From: Nakamurella flava
Lineage (GTDB): Bacteria; Actinomycetota; Actinomycetes; Mycobacteriales; Nakamurellaceae
Length of the DNA: 64,000 nt
Direction of reading: 5' to 3'
Assembly (NCBI RefSeq): GCF_005298075.1
Contig: NZ_SZZH01000005.1
Location: 62,001-126,000, forward strand
The notes under the pieces were generated by a model, which ran no database searches, was not told the origin of the DNA, and worked only from the letters and a program-made list of their open reading frames with translations. The translations under genes were made by a program, and so were the position numbers. Every line of letters starts with the position of its first letter. The first letter of the stretch is position 1. Positions 53,030-61,242 of the stretch are shown one piece after another.

Positions 53030-53589
53030 GCGCCACCGGTCGGAGCCGGGTACCGGCCGTTGTCGAACGGTCAGCTCGGCGTCTGCTCAACAAGCGGGCA
53101 CTGTCTTCCACGGTCACCGTGGGACAAAGTTTCCGGGCCAGTCCCGGCAGTCGCGTCTCCTCGCCTGGTCACCTGTCGATCGGAGACCACGCCTGTGTGG
53201 GTCGGAACTCCCTCATCGACGTCAGCGGCACTATCGGGGACTACTTCCTCGTCGCCGCCAACGTCGCCGTCGTGGGGCGACAGGATCATGCGATCGATGA
53301 GATCGGCGTGCCGGTCGTGCTGTCAGCGTGGGTCGGCAACCGCGAACCCACCCCGCAAGACCTCATCACGATCGGCGACGACGTGTGGATCGGAGCCGGC
53401 GCTGTCGTTCTCAGCGGCATACGCGTGGGGCATGCAGCAGTCATCGCAGCTGGAGCGGTCGTCATCAACGATGTACCCGACTTCGCTGTCGTTGCAGGAT
53501 GCCCAGCCCGAGTCGTCGGCGCGAGATTCGATGACTCGCAGGGCCGGCGTCACCTAGACGTGCTTAACAGCACTCGCGAGTACCTCTAG
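53026..53589 (+). CDS. hexapeptide-repeat acyltransferase
   Basis: A 187-residue left-handed beta-helix protein of the acetyltransferase superfamily (LSIGDHACVGRNSLIDVSG, ITIGDDVWIGAGAVVLSGIRV, VIAAGAVVINDVPDFAVVAGCPARVVG). Catalytic His is probably in GRQDHAIDE. The first 40 residues are not typical. Likely a second O-acyltransferase decorating the polymer. Start ATG overlaps the glycosyltransferase stop. Confidence 0.85.
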   Translation: MSATGRSRVPAVVERSARRLLNKRALSSTVTVGQSFRASPGSRVSSPGHLSIGDHACVGRNSLIDVSGTIGDYFLVAANVAVVGRQDHAIDEIGVPVVLSAWVGNREPTPQDLITIGDDVWIGAGAVVLSGIRVGHAAVIAAGAVVINDVPDFAVVAGCPARVVGARFDDSQGRRHLDVLNSTREYL

Positions 53590-53660
53590 AACTGCGCGCA
53601 GGAACGATCGGCAGCTCTCGACACCTGCCGCAGCGACCCATTTCACCAGGAGCCGCCCGT

Positions 53661-55025
53661 ATGCCCACAACCATGCCACTCGTCGTCACCATCTTGAGCT
53701 CGGTGTTCTGGGTGGCAGCATTGCTCGTCAGACGTCCGCTCCGGACTCGTAGACCAACCATCGAGTTTTGGTGGGCCTGGACGGCCATGGTCACGGCGGG
53801 CGTGGTGGCCCTGTTCAGCATTGGCGTGCTCTCCGGCACTGCGACTCTCGCCACCGCCGTTCGGATGATCCCGCTGATCGTGGTCGGCGTCATCATGGTT
53901 CTGCAGACATTGGCTGCGCGCACCCTGTCGATCAACTGGGCCGGCGGGCTGATCGGTGCCTACTTCGTCCTCCTTCTCGCGTTCGCCTTCGGCGGAGAAT
54001 CCGTGGCACAGGCGTGTCTCTCTCTTGCGGTGTTCCTTCCCGCGATTCTCGGCCGTCGAACCGGTTACGACCTCCGCCAGATCCGAAACGGTTTGCGGCT
54101 CGGTACCCTCACGGCGATCATCGCGATTGCGATGATCGGGATCGCGCAGTCATCCGACTTCTTCGGCCCTTGCCGCACGGACAAGTGCTCGGTCTGGGGA
54201 CTGTCCATCGGCACGGCGGGGGACGGCAACGCGTTGGGCATCTTCTATGCCATCGCCGCGGCGCTGTGCCTCCTGATCATTGACGGCCGCTGGAAATTTC
54301 TCGTCATCAGCACAGCTAGCTTGGCCCTCGTCGACCTGACGAGCAGCCGAACAGCACTGTATTCGTGGATCATCGGGATCGTCGTCGCGATCGTCGACCG
54401 GTGGTGCAGGCGGACCAACTCGAACCTTATGCAAGCAGTGACGGCAATTGCGTTGGGAGCGACCTGCGTCATTCTTCCCCTACTTGCCTACCGCGGGGAC
54501 GAATTCACCTACCGCGCCACACTCTGGCTGAGCGCCAGAGGACTGGCCGCCGAGAGTCCGCTGGTTGGGTACGGTTCGAGCTTTTGGGTGCGGCTGGGGG
54601 GAGAAGACGGGATCTCGGCCAATTACTCCACCCACAACTTGATGATGGAGTCGCTCGTGGCGAGTGGTGCCATCGGATGCCTCCTACTGGCCGGGGCTCT
54701 GACCACGGCGGTACTGAGCGCGCAGGATGATTCCGCTCGGCGCTGGAGTCTCGGCGTCGTCTGCGTTCTATTGAGCGGCTCTCTCACCGAGGTGATATCC
54801 GCGCCGGGTCGGCCGTATCTCTTCCCTGCCCTGGCGGTCCTGGCCCTGCTTGCGGTGTCGTATACACCGGACGATCCTGAATCGCACAACGGCTCCCAGT
54901 GCCCGAATCGGGCTGCACGGGGGAATGCCGCCGCAGCGGGTCATCCTCGGTCGCGAGTGACGCCTGTGATCCCGGGGCCTGGATCGGGAGCGGCTTCACA
55001 AACCGGTCAGCACGCCGTTCGTTGA
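53661..55025 (+). CDS. Wzy-like O-antigen/exopolysaccharide polymerase
   Basis: A 454-residue integral membrane protein with about eleven helices. A large loop near residues 290-330 contains YRATLWLSARGLAAESPLVGYGSSFW and STHNLMMESLVASGAIG, as in the Wzy/WaaL ligase superfamily (the xxxHNxxL motif). The 40-residue C-terminal tail is Pro/Ser/Gly-rich. Preceded by AGGAG. Should join repeat units on the outer face. It ends 18 bases from the convergent wzx gene. Confidence 0.82.
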   Translation: MPTTMPLVVTILSSVFWVAALLVRRPLRTRRPTIEFWWAWTAMVTAGVVALFSIGVLSGTATLATAVRMIPLIVVGVIMVLQTLAARTLSINWAGGLIGAYFVLLLAFAFGGESVAQACLSLAVFLPAILGRRTGYDLRQIRNGLRLGTLTAIIAIAMIGIAQSSDFFGPCRTDKCSVWGLSIGTAGDGNALGIFYAIAAALCLLIIDGRWKFLVISTASLALVDLTSSRTALYSWIIGIVVAIVDRWCRRTNSNLMQAVTAIALGATCVILPLLAYRGDEFTYRATLWLSARGLAAESPLVGYGSSFWVRLGGEDGISANYSTHNLMMESLVASGAIGCLLLAGALTTAVLSAQDDSARRWSLGVVCVLLSGSLTEVISAPGRPYLFPALAVLALLAVSYTPDDPESHNGSQCPNRAARGNAAAAGHPRSRVTPVIPGPGSGAASQTGQHAVR

Positions 55026-55043
55026 AGCCCGATTACCCAGGTT

Positions 55044-56285
55044 CTACCGGCCTGCGGTCGCGACCGACGTCTTCGATTCTCTTGCAACCTTGATGCACGT
55101 CGCCCAGACCAACGCCGCCAGAATGAAGACCTGGCAGGTCAATGAAGCAATGGCGCACCCGATGGCGCCCATGGTCGAGACGACTGAGAAGAGAACGGTG
55201 AACTGGAGCATCACGCCGGACCACACCACCCAGCAAACGGTGCGGTCGTAGCCGCGGAACTGCAGGATGGTCACCACCGGCTGGCTCAGGACTGTGATCG
55301 TGGCGCTAATAGCCAGGATCTGGAATACGGGAATGGAACCCGCGTAGGCAGTCCCGAGAACGGCCGGGACGAGCCACGGGCTCAGCAAGCTGCTGACGGC
55401 TCCCACGCAGATGGCCAGGAGTACGTAAGGGCGCGTCGGCTTCATTGTCGACCACGCGGACCTGACATCGGGCGCCCGCGCGGCGAGCGGTCCCGCGGTA
55501 TTCGCCAGGGCTGTGCCGATCAGGCCGATGGGGGACATCCATCGAGAGACCGCCCCCACGTCGGCGGCAGCGGAGGCACCTGCCACTTTGAGCACGACGG
55601 CCTGGTCTAGATTCTGGACAGCGAGCACCAAGCTTGAGAGCCCGAAGAACGCTGCGCCGCCCCAGGGCATTGCCACGGACTTGCACGAGATGAATTCGCT
55701 TCGCCCTTCCAGTCTCCACATCGCAAGTGCAGCGCCGGCGAAGGAACCCAACGACAGGGCGACGGGAAGACGCAGCGCCGGTTCGACATCAAACCAGCTG
55801 AGAGCCAGCATCGTCGAAGCGGCGACCGACCGGTCCGCCACAGTGCACGAGACCACCCGCGCGGGCATCACACGGGCTCTCAGCGGCACGACCGACATCT
55901 GGGCGACGACCAGGGCCAGCAGATACAGACCAACCACGGCACAGGCAGGTGTGAGCCACGTACCCAGCACGGCGGCCAGCGCGCCTGCCGTCGCCGCGGC
56001 TACCACGGCTTTGCCACGCATCTGTCGAGCAACGACCCCGACGGAAGTGTGGGAGTCCGAGAGCTCCCTCACCCACAAGCTGTTAGTCCCGAAGTCGATC
56101 ACCCCGGCCAGGACGGTCGCGATACCGATGCTGGTGCTCACGAGGCCGAAGGTGCCGGGCGGCATCGAGCGTGCGGCGAAGACGAACAGCACCCCGGTGA
56201 CGAGAGAACCCAGGCCCAGGGCGACGGTGTAGAACAGGGTCTGGCGTCGAACCCCTGCGCGGCGGGTCTGCCTGGTCGACGTCAT
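55044..56285 (-). CDS. Wzx-like polysaccharide flippase
   Basis: A 413-residue membrane protein with about twelve helices, typical of the MATE/Wzx polysaccharide transporter family. It opens LFYTVALGLGSLVTGVLFVFAARSM, then TFGLVSTSIGIATVLAGVIDFGT, matching the Wzx N-terminus. ATG overlaps the glycosyltransferase stop (ATGA). It should carry the lipid-linked repeat unit across the membrane for Wzy. Confidence 0.85.
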   Translation of the reverse strand: MTSTRQTRRAGVRRQTLFYTVALGLGSLVTGVLFVFAARSMPPGTFGLVSTSIGIATVLAGVIDFGTNSLWVRELSDSHTSVGVVARQMRGKAVVAAATAGALAAVLGTWLTPACAVVGLYLLALVVAQMSVVPLRARVMPARVVSCTVADRSVAASTMLALSWFDVEPALRLPVALSLGSFAGAALAMWRLEGRSEFISCKSVAMPWGGAAFFGLSSLVLAVQNLDQAVVLKVAGASAAADVGAVSRWMSPIGLIGTALANTAGPLAARAPDVRSAWSTMKPTRPYVLLAICVGAVSSLLSPWLVPAVLGTAYAGSIPVFQILAISATITVLSQPVVTILQFRGYDRTVCWVVWSGVMLQFTVLFSVVSTMGAIGCAIASLTCQVFILAALVWATCIKVARESKTSVATAGR

Positions 56286-57337
56286 AGGCCCATCATCTTG
56301 CGAGCGAACTCGCTCTCGGTTGCTGCCGGAAACGGCTTCGCACCCCTGGTGGCGAGAGCGCGCTCGATGGCCGCTGCTATGTCGGGCGCCCGCAGAGAGG
56401 TCCACTCGGCGCCGTTGCCCAGCACGTCGCAATCGGCCCGCAACGACGGTGCGCCGGCCGCGACCACATTCACCCCGGCCAATGCCGCCTTCGCGAGAAC
56501 GCCACTCGGGCCGTTGTTGGAATGCGCTAGGACAACTACCGACGACGACGATACGTAGGCGTCGAACTCGTCGTCAGAGAGCGGCCTTGCATCATGAACG
56601 AACTTCACGCCCGACCTCGACAAGCGATCCGGCGCCTCTGCGATCGTCCGGGCACACGAATTCGCCACGGTGCCGGCGACCACGAGCTCGACATCCGGTC
56701 GATCGAGCAGGGCGACACTGTCGATCACGAGCTCCGGATTCTTGCGAGGTGTGATCGCCCCAATCATTAGGATCCGGTGGTGACCGTCAGGGGGTGCGAC
56801 TCGCTGATCGTGTACGAGCCTTGCGGGATCACGCACCTCGTGATGCCCGGGTGCCGGCTCGACCGAACTTACCAACGTCAGGACAGTGGTCCGCCGTGCA
56901 CGGGCGGCGACCCATATCACCATGGACTTAACGAAGCGCCGGAGTCCTCTGGTCTCGAATCGAGGTGCGCGCATGACCAAGAGACGGACGCGGCCGCCTC
57001 CCGACCATCCGGCACGTCGCAGAAGCGGCACGAGCAGAGTGTCGCCATCGGGGACGACGACAACTGTGGCGTTCACCCGCAATGAGAATTGCTCCATCTC
57101 ACCTATACTCAGGTTTTCGCCGCCGAAAGACACCACGCAGTCATACTGCGAAAGGTGCAGTCCGAAGTTCTCGTGACCTTCGCATCGCCCACCGAGCAGA
57201 ATGCGAACGGCATGACCGTCTGATCTTGCCTGATCAGCGATGACCCGAACGTAGCTCAGTCGGTGCCCGCTAGGATTCGACTCGACGATCAGTACGACGG
57301 CGCAATGCGACTGTCCGACTGCGGCCGCAGCCATCAC
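56282..57337 (-). CDS. glycosyltransferase (GT-B, GT4-like)
   Basis: A 351-residue GT-B protein. ILMIGAITPRKNPELVIDSVALL and VELVVAGTVANSCA belong to the C-terminal nucleotide-sugar half; NNGPSGVLAKAALAGVNVVAAGAPS replaces the usual EX7E region with a conserved-looking GPSG loop. Start is GTG at 57337 or ATG at 57334; either touches the stop of the gene before. Donor unknown. Confidence 0.78.
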   Translation of the reverse strand: MMAAAAVGQSHCAVVLIVESNPSGHRLSYVRVIADQARSDGHAVRILLGGRCEGHENFGLHLSQYDCVVSFGGENLSIGEMEQFSLRVNATVVVVPDGDTLLVPLLRRAGWSGGGRVRLLVMRAPRFETRGLRRFVKSMVIWVAARARRTTVLTLVSSVEPAPGHHEVRDPARLVHDQRVAPPDGHHRILMIGAITPRKNPELVIDSVALLDRPDVELVVAGTVANSCARTIAEAPDRLSRSGVKFVHDARPLSDDEFDAYVSSSSVVVLAHSNNGPSGVLAKAALAGVNVVAAGAPSLRADCDVLGNGAEWTSLRAPDIAAAIERALATRGAKPFPAATESEFARKMMGL

Positions 57338-58584
57338 GGTCCACCTGGCAGGTCGAGCAGTTCGCGGCCGAAAGCCTTGTATCGCTCAGCCGCCTCAGCC
57401 CTTCCGCCCACGACAGATCGCAGGCGACCAGCGCCATCGACCAGGCTCTGCATGGTTGCGGGATCCGCCAGCACCTCGTCGATAACGCACGCCAGTGATT
57501 CGGCCGAACCTGCATTCGCGATCTTCGCCGCATCGTGCTTGCGCAACAGCTCGGCCGAGATGGAACCCCGTTCAACCGAGGCGACGATCGGCCGCCCGGC
57601 GACTGAATACGACGTCAGTTTGCTCGGGAGGGACATCTCTTTGACTCCGACTCGCTCGCAAAGAACCAGAACGTCTGCCGCGTTGAGAACATGCGGATAG
57701 TCACCGTCATCGACCGGGTCCATGAATCGTAGATTGGTGAGACCTTCCGCAGATCTCTGCAGATTGCTGCGTTGGTTACCGTCCCCGACCAGCACATACG
57801 TGATCCTCGGATTGTCTGCGTGCAACCGTGCCGCCTCGAGGATTGTCTCGAGACCCTGTTTGCGCCCCATGTTGCCGGTATGGACGACATACCGACCGTC
57901 CTGCTGCCAACCCAGACGCGCACGCGATTCAGCCTGGGAGGCGGCGACGGGCTCCACGTGGGCGAAGTTCGGCAGAAGCCGGATGGCCGAACTGTCAACC
58001 CCGTTCTCGACCAAAATTTCCGCAAAGCGCGGGGTAATTACGCCTACCAGACTGGCGCGGCGCAGCAAATCCATCTCCCGGCGGTTGATGGTGTCGGAGA
58101 CCCGACTGCCGGTGAGGCCGGCCTGTCGCGCACCGTTGCCGTTCAGGTCCTGGACCAGAACGCCTACAGGCCTTCCCCGTGCGCCGATCCTGGCCGCGGC
58201 GAGACCCGACAGCGTGGGAGAGACCGCGATGACCGCCGACGAACGGTCGCGTCGAACTTCCGGGTAGGCCAACGAAAAGAAACTTGATTCCATCCGCAGC
58301 CGCCCGATCAGGTCAGGCTTTCTGGGCACAGCGTGGCGGAGCCGGGTTAGCCGGAATCCATCGCCCTGCTCCGCCCACCTCAGACCTCTGACGTACTCGG
58401 GTTGCACCTTCCACTGCGGATAGTGCGGAACCCCGGTGATGGCGTGCACATCGACGCCTGATTCGGCCAGAGCACCGACCAGAGCCGTCGTGTAGGGCGC
58501 ATTACCGGTGGTCTCCGGCGCGAAGTGCATGCCGACGACACAGATCGAATCGTCAGACATGGCTGCTTTGGATGTGCATGTCAC
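57334..58584 (-). CDS. GT4 glycosyltransferase (WcaI/WbuB-like)
   Basis: A 416-residue glycosyltransferase resembling colanic acid enzyme WcaI and WbuB. The N-terminus ICVVGMHFAPETTGNAPYTTALVGAL and ITGVPHYPQWKVQPEY are characteristic. C-terminal half: VVHTGNMGRKQGLETILEAARL, YVLVGDGNQRSNL and LPSKLTSYSVAGRPIVASV. I give GTG 58584, which has GAGGAGG just ahead; ATG 58560 is possible. Follows the BY-kinase gene by eight bases. Confidence 0.88.
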   Translation of the reverse strand: MTCTSKAAMSDDSICVVGMHFAPETTGNAPYTTALVGALAESGVDVHAITGVPHYPQWKVQPEYVRGLRWAEQGDGFRLTRLRHAVPRKPDLIGRLRMESSFFSLAYPEVRRDRSSAVIAVSPTLSGLAAARIGARGRPVGVLVQDLNGNGARQAGLTGSRVSDTINRREMDLLRRASLVGVITPRFAEILVENGVDSSAIRLLPNFAHVEPVAASQAESRARLGWQQDGRYVVHTGNMGRKQGLETILEAARLHADNPRITYVLVGDGNQRSNLQRSAEGLTNLRFMDPVDDGDYPHVLNAADVLVLCERVGVKEMSLPSKLTSYSVAGRPIVASVERGSISAELLRKHDAAKIANAGSAESLACVIDEVLADPATMQSLVDGAGRLRSVVGGRAEAAERYKAFGRELLDLPGGP

Positions 58585-58592
58585 GGCCCTCC

Positions 58593-60050
58593 TCAGCGCA
58601 GCGCGCCTTGAGCGGACGCACGGTGACCGCTGTCATCGGGCGAACCTTGTGAAGGCAGTTGCCCAACACCGTCGATCTTTTCTGCGCTTGACCTCGACGA
58701 GTCGGCTCCGTAGTGGTAAGTCTCGTATCCGTACACTTCCGGATGCTTGGGCGGCACCATGTTAAGGACGAACCCGAAGATTCTCGCGTCGACCGCTTCC
58801 AGAGTTAGCTTGGACTGCGCCAGCTGATTTCTGGTCGTCTTGCTGCAGCGCACCACCACGATCGCTCCATCCGCATGGGCGGCGAGAATTGCGGCGTCGG
58901 TGACCGGCAGGAGCGGCGGGGTGTCGATGATGATGATGTCGAAGATCAGACGCATCGATTGCAGGAGTTCCTGCATGCTGTGGCTACCGAGCAACTCTGA
59001 GGGATTCGGCGGCACCGAACCGCTGGGCAGCACACTCAGGCCGCCGACGCCCCACGGCTGCAGGACATCATCGAGCTCAGCCTGCCCCGCAAGCACGTTG
59101 GTGAGCCCGACGCCACCTTCGAGGTCGAGATAGTCGGCGACGCGAGGCCGGCGAAGGTCTGCCTCAATGAGCAGGACCTTTTTTCCTGCCTCGGCGAAGA
59201 CCAGAGCGAGATTCGCCGCCGTGCTCGACTTCCCTTCTTCCGGCAAGGAGGAGGTCACGACCAGCACCTTGGCCGGGTGATCGACATCGACGAATTCAAG
59301 GTTGGTCCGGAGCTGACGGAAAGCTTCAGCACGGGCAGACAGCGCGTGACTCTCGACGATGAGTGGCGAGGTTCCCGCCGACTTGTCGAACGGAATCGAC
59401 GCCAGAACAGCCCCACCGCTTTCGGTCTTTAACTCGCGAGCGGTACGTATCGTGTTGTCGAGCAGGTCGCGAACGACGGCGATCAAGATCCCGAGAAGTA
59501 GACCCACAGCTACCGCGAGCCCGATATTGATCAGAGGTCGCGGTCTGACTGGCGTGGGTATCAGGGTCGGAGCTGACGTCACGTCGAGCGACACCGTGGG
59601 TGTCGTAGATCCCGGCGGCGTCTCGAGTTCGGAAACGAGGGACACGTAAGTCCGGGAAAGCGACTGAGCAATGTCAAGGCTGCGCTGCGGGTCGGAGTCG
59701 GTGACCGTCACCGTGAGTAGCACGGTGTTGAGATCGCCTTGCGCACTGATCTTCTGCGTCAGCTGCTCGCTCGTCAGGGGCAATTGCGTCTCTTCAAGAA
59801 TCGCATCCGCGAGACGCTTGCTCTCGGCGAGCTGAACGTAAGAATTCACTCGCTTTTGGGCAAACTGGTCGCCTTGATATGCTCCCGAGATTTGTTCAGT
59901 GGGCGTTCTGACGAAGAACGTCACTGTGCTCGCGTACTGTGCGGGGGTGATGGCCGTGTAGGCAATTCCACCTCCGGCAGCCAGTACGACCGCGACCGCG
60001 ATCACCCACCAGCTACGTCGCAGAGCGCGACCAAACCTCGGCAAATCCAC
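58593..60050 (-). CDS. Wzz / tyrosine autokinase (BY-kinase) fusion
   Basis: A 485-residue chain-length determinant fused to a bacterial tyrosine kinase. I chose the GTG with GGGGGAA four bases ahead; the frame begins earlier at 60089. First membrane helix about 15-40 (WWVIAVAVVLAAGGGIAYTAI), an extracellular Wzz domain, and a second helix about 175-200 after the PRPLINIG region. The kinase has Walker A in LPEEGKSSTAANLALVFAEA, Walker A' LLIEADLRRP and Walker B IIIIDTPPLLP. The tail has a Tyr cluster (YGYETYHYG), the autophosphorylation site. Controls polymer length and export. The cognate phosphatase was not found here. Confidence 0.92.
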   Translation of the reverse strand: MDLPRFGRALRRSWWVIAVAVVLAAGGGIAYTAITPAQYASTVTFFVRTPTEQISGAYQGDQFAQKRVNSYVQLAESKRLADAILEETQLPLTSEQLTQKISAQGDLNTVLLTVTVTDSDPQRSLDIAQSLSRTYVSLVSELETPPGSTTPTVSLDVTSAPTLIPTPVRPRPLINIGLAVAVGLLLGILIAVVRDLLDNTIRTARELKTESGGAVLASIPFDKSAGTSPLIVESHALSARAEAFRQLRTNLEFVDVDHPAKVLVVTSSLPEEGKSSTAANLALVFAEAGKKVLLIEADLRRPRVADYLDLEGGVGLTNVLAGQAELDDVLQPWGVGGLSVLPSGSVPPNPSELLGSHSMQELLQSMRLIFDIIIIDTPPLLPVTDAAILAAHADGAIVVVRCSKTTRNQLAQSKLTLEAVDARIFGFVLNMVPPKHPEVYGYETYHYGADSSRSSAEKIDGVGQLPSQGSPDDSGHRASAQGALR

Positions 60051-60170
60051 AGTTTCCCCCGTGCGGATGTAGTGACCCCGAGCGACCACGGCGAATTGCG
60101 TTCAAGTCGCTGCCCCTACACCTACGGTACACGAATTCCCGCACGACGGGGGAGACGTTCCGGTAAAGCG

Positions 60171-60203
60171 AAAGGGCCCGCGCCACTTTGGCGCGGGCCC
60201 TTT
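60171..60203 (-). terminator. 15-bp hairpin terminator
   Basis: AAAGGGCCCGCGCCA pairs perfectly with TGGCGCGGGCCCTTT over a three-base loop. It lies 18 bases past the stop of the LAXTG protein gene and ahead of the BY-kinase gene, so it should separate those transcripts. Confidence 0.85.
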
Positions 60204-60220
60204 CCTAGCACCTACCGGGA

Positions 60221-60952
60221 TCAGCTGGACGATGTGCCGCGGACACCTCGACGACGAATGACACCCCGCGTCCCGAAGAACAGCAGGCCCAACCCAGCGG
60301 TCAGCGTTCCGATACCGATAGCCATCGGACCGGCGATGCTGGCACCGGTGTTGGCCAAGCTCGGGTTGTAAGAGCCACCAGCGCTGTAGGCGCCCTGCGA
60401 GCCGCCCGACGATCCGCTACCCGAGTTGTTCCAGTAGCCGCCACCGCTGGAACCACTGTTCCCACCGATGGTCGCCACCGAAGTGACGGTCGACGGCATG
60501 TACGACGTGGTCGGCGTGCCGTTGACGGTGGTCGGAACGGCGACCGTCGTCGGAACGAGGATGGTCGACGTGACGACAGCGGTGGTCGTCGCGTCGGTGC
60601 TTTGGCTGACGCCAGCGATCTGCACCGTCTTGGTCTTGCCCGACTGGTCACCGACAACGGTGATGGTGGCGGCGTTGTCGCCGATACCGGGGATGGTGCC
60701 GCGGAAGTTACCGTCGGAGTCCACCGGGAAGGTGTACGTCGTCGAAACGCCGTTGATGACGACGGTGACGGTGACGGACGAGTCGGCCCCGGCGTCGGTG
60801 CCGAACCCGCTACCGAGGAGTTCGACCCCCCCGCCGGGAGTGCGGTCGCCGGCAACGGCCGGCGGATCGTACGGAGCCGCTGCCGCTACGCCGGCACTGC
60901 CGAGCGTCACGACAAAGGCCACCGCCAGAGCTGAAACGAGCTTACGCAGCAC
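60221..60952 (-). CDS. secreted LAXTG-anchored surface protein
   Basis: A 243-residue exported protein. GTG start preceded by GAGGGGGGC. Signal peptide 1-28 (LRKLVSALAVAFVVTLGSAGVAAAAP). A small beta domain follows (about 30-120, with VELLGSGFGTDAGADSSVTVTVVINGVS), then Thr/Val-rich repeats (TTAVVTSTIL...TTVAVPTTVNG) and a Gly/Ser/Tyr-rich stalk. The C-terminus is SLANTGASIAG plus a hydrophobic helix (MAIGIGTLTAGLGLLFFG) and RRR: an LAXTG signal for class E sortase. The sortase gene is not in the window. Genes on either side are for exopolysaccharide, so it may be a wall-linked matrix protein. Confidence 0.82.
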   Translation of the reverse strand: MLRKLVSALAVAFVVTLGSAGVAAAAPYDPPAVAGDRTPGGGVELLGSGFGTDAGADSSVTVTVVINGVSTTYTFPVDSDGNFRGTIPGIGDNAATITVVGDQSGKTKTVQIAGVSQSTDATTTAVVTSTILVPTTVAVPTTVNGTPTTSYMPSTVTSVATIGGNSGSSGGGYWNNSGSGSSGGSQGAYSAGGSYNPSLANTGASIAGPMAIGIGTLTAGLGLLFFGTRGVIRRRGVRGTSSS

Positions 60953-61242
60953 GGAGTGCCCCCCTCTGAAGACTTGGTCCCCCCGCCCACCCTGCGGAGG
61001 AAGAAGATGTGAGAAGCATAAGACACCGATTTGACGCTGTGTAGCAGTCGACTTGCTCTGCGTAACTGACTCGTTCAAGGTCGGCCCCGCGGGTGTCCCC
61101 CCGCTTCGTGCTCCTGCTTTGCGTGACTGAGGGTGACCAAGACGCGTCGCGGACGCCTGACCTCCGTGTCCGGATTCCCCCGGAATAGTGACTCGGACAC
61201 CGACGGCCAGGCCGGCGGAAAGGAGGTGAAACCCGGTCATTG

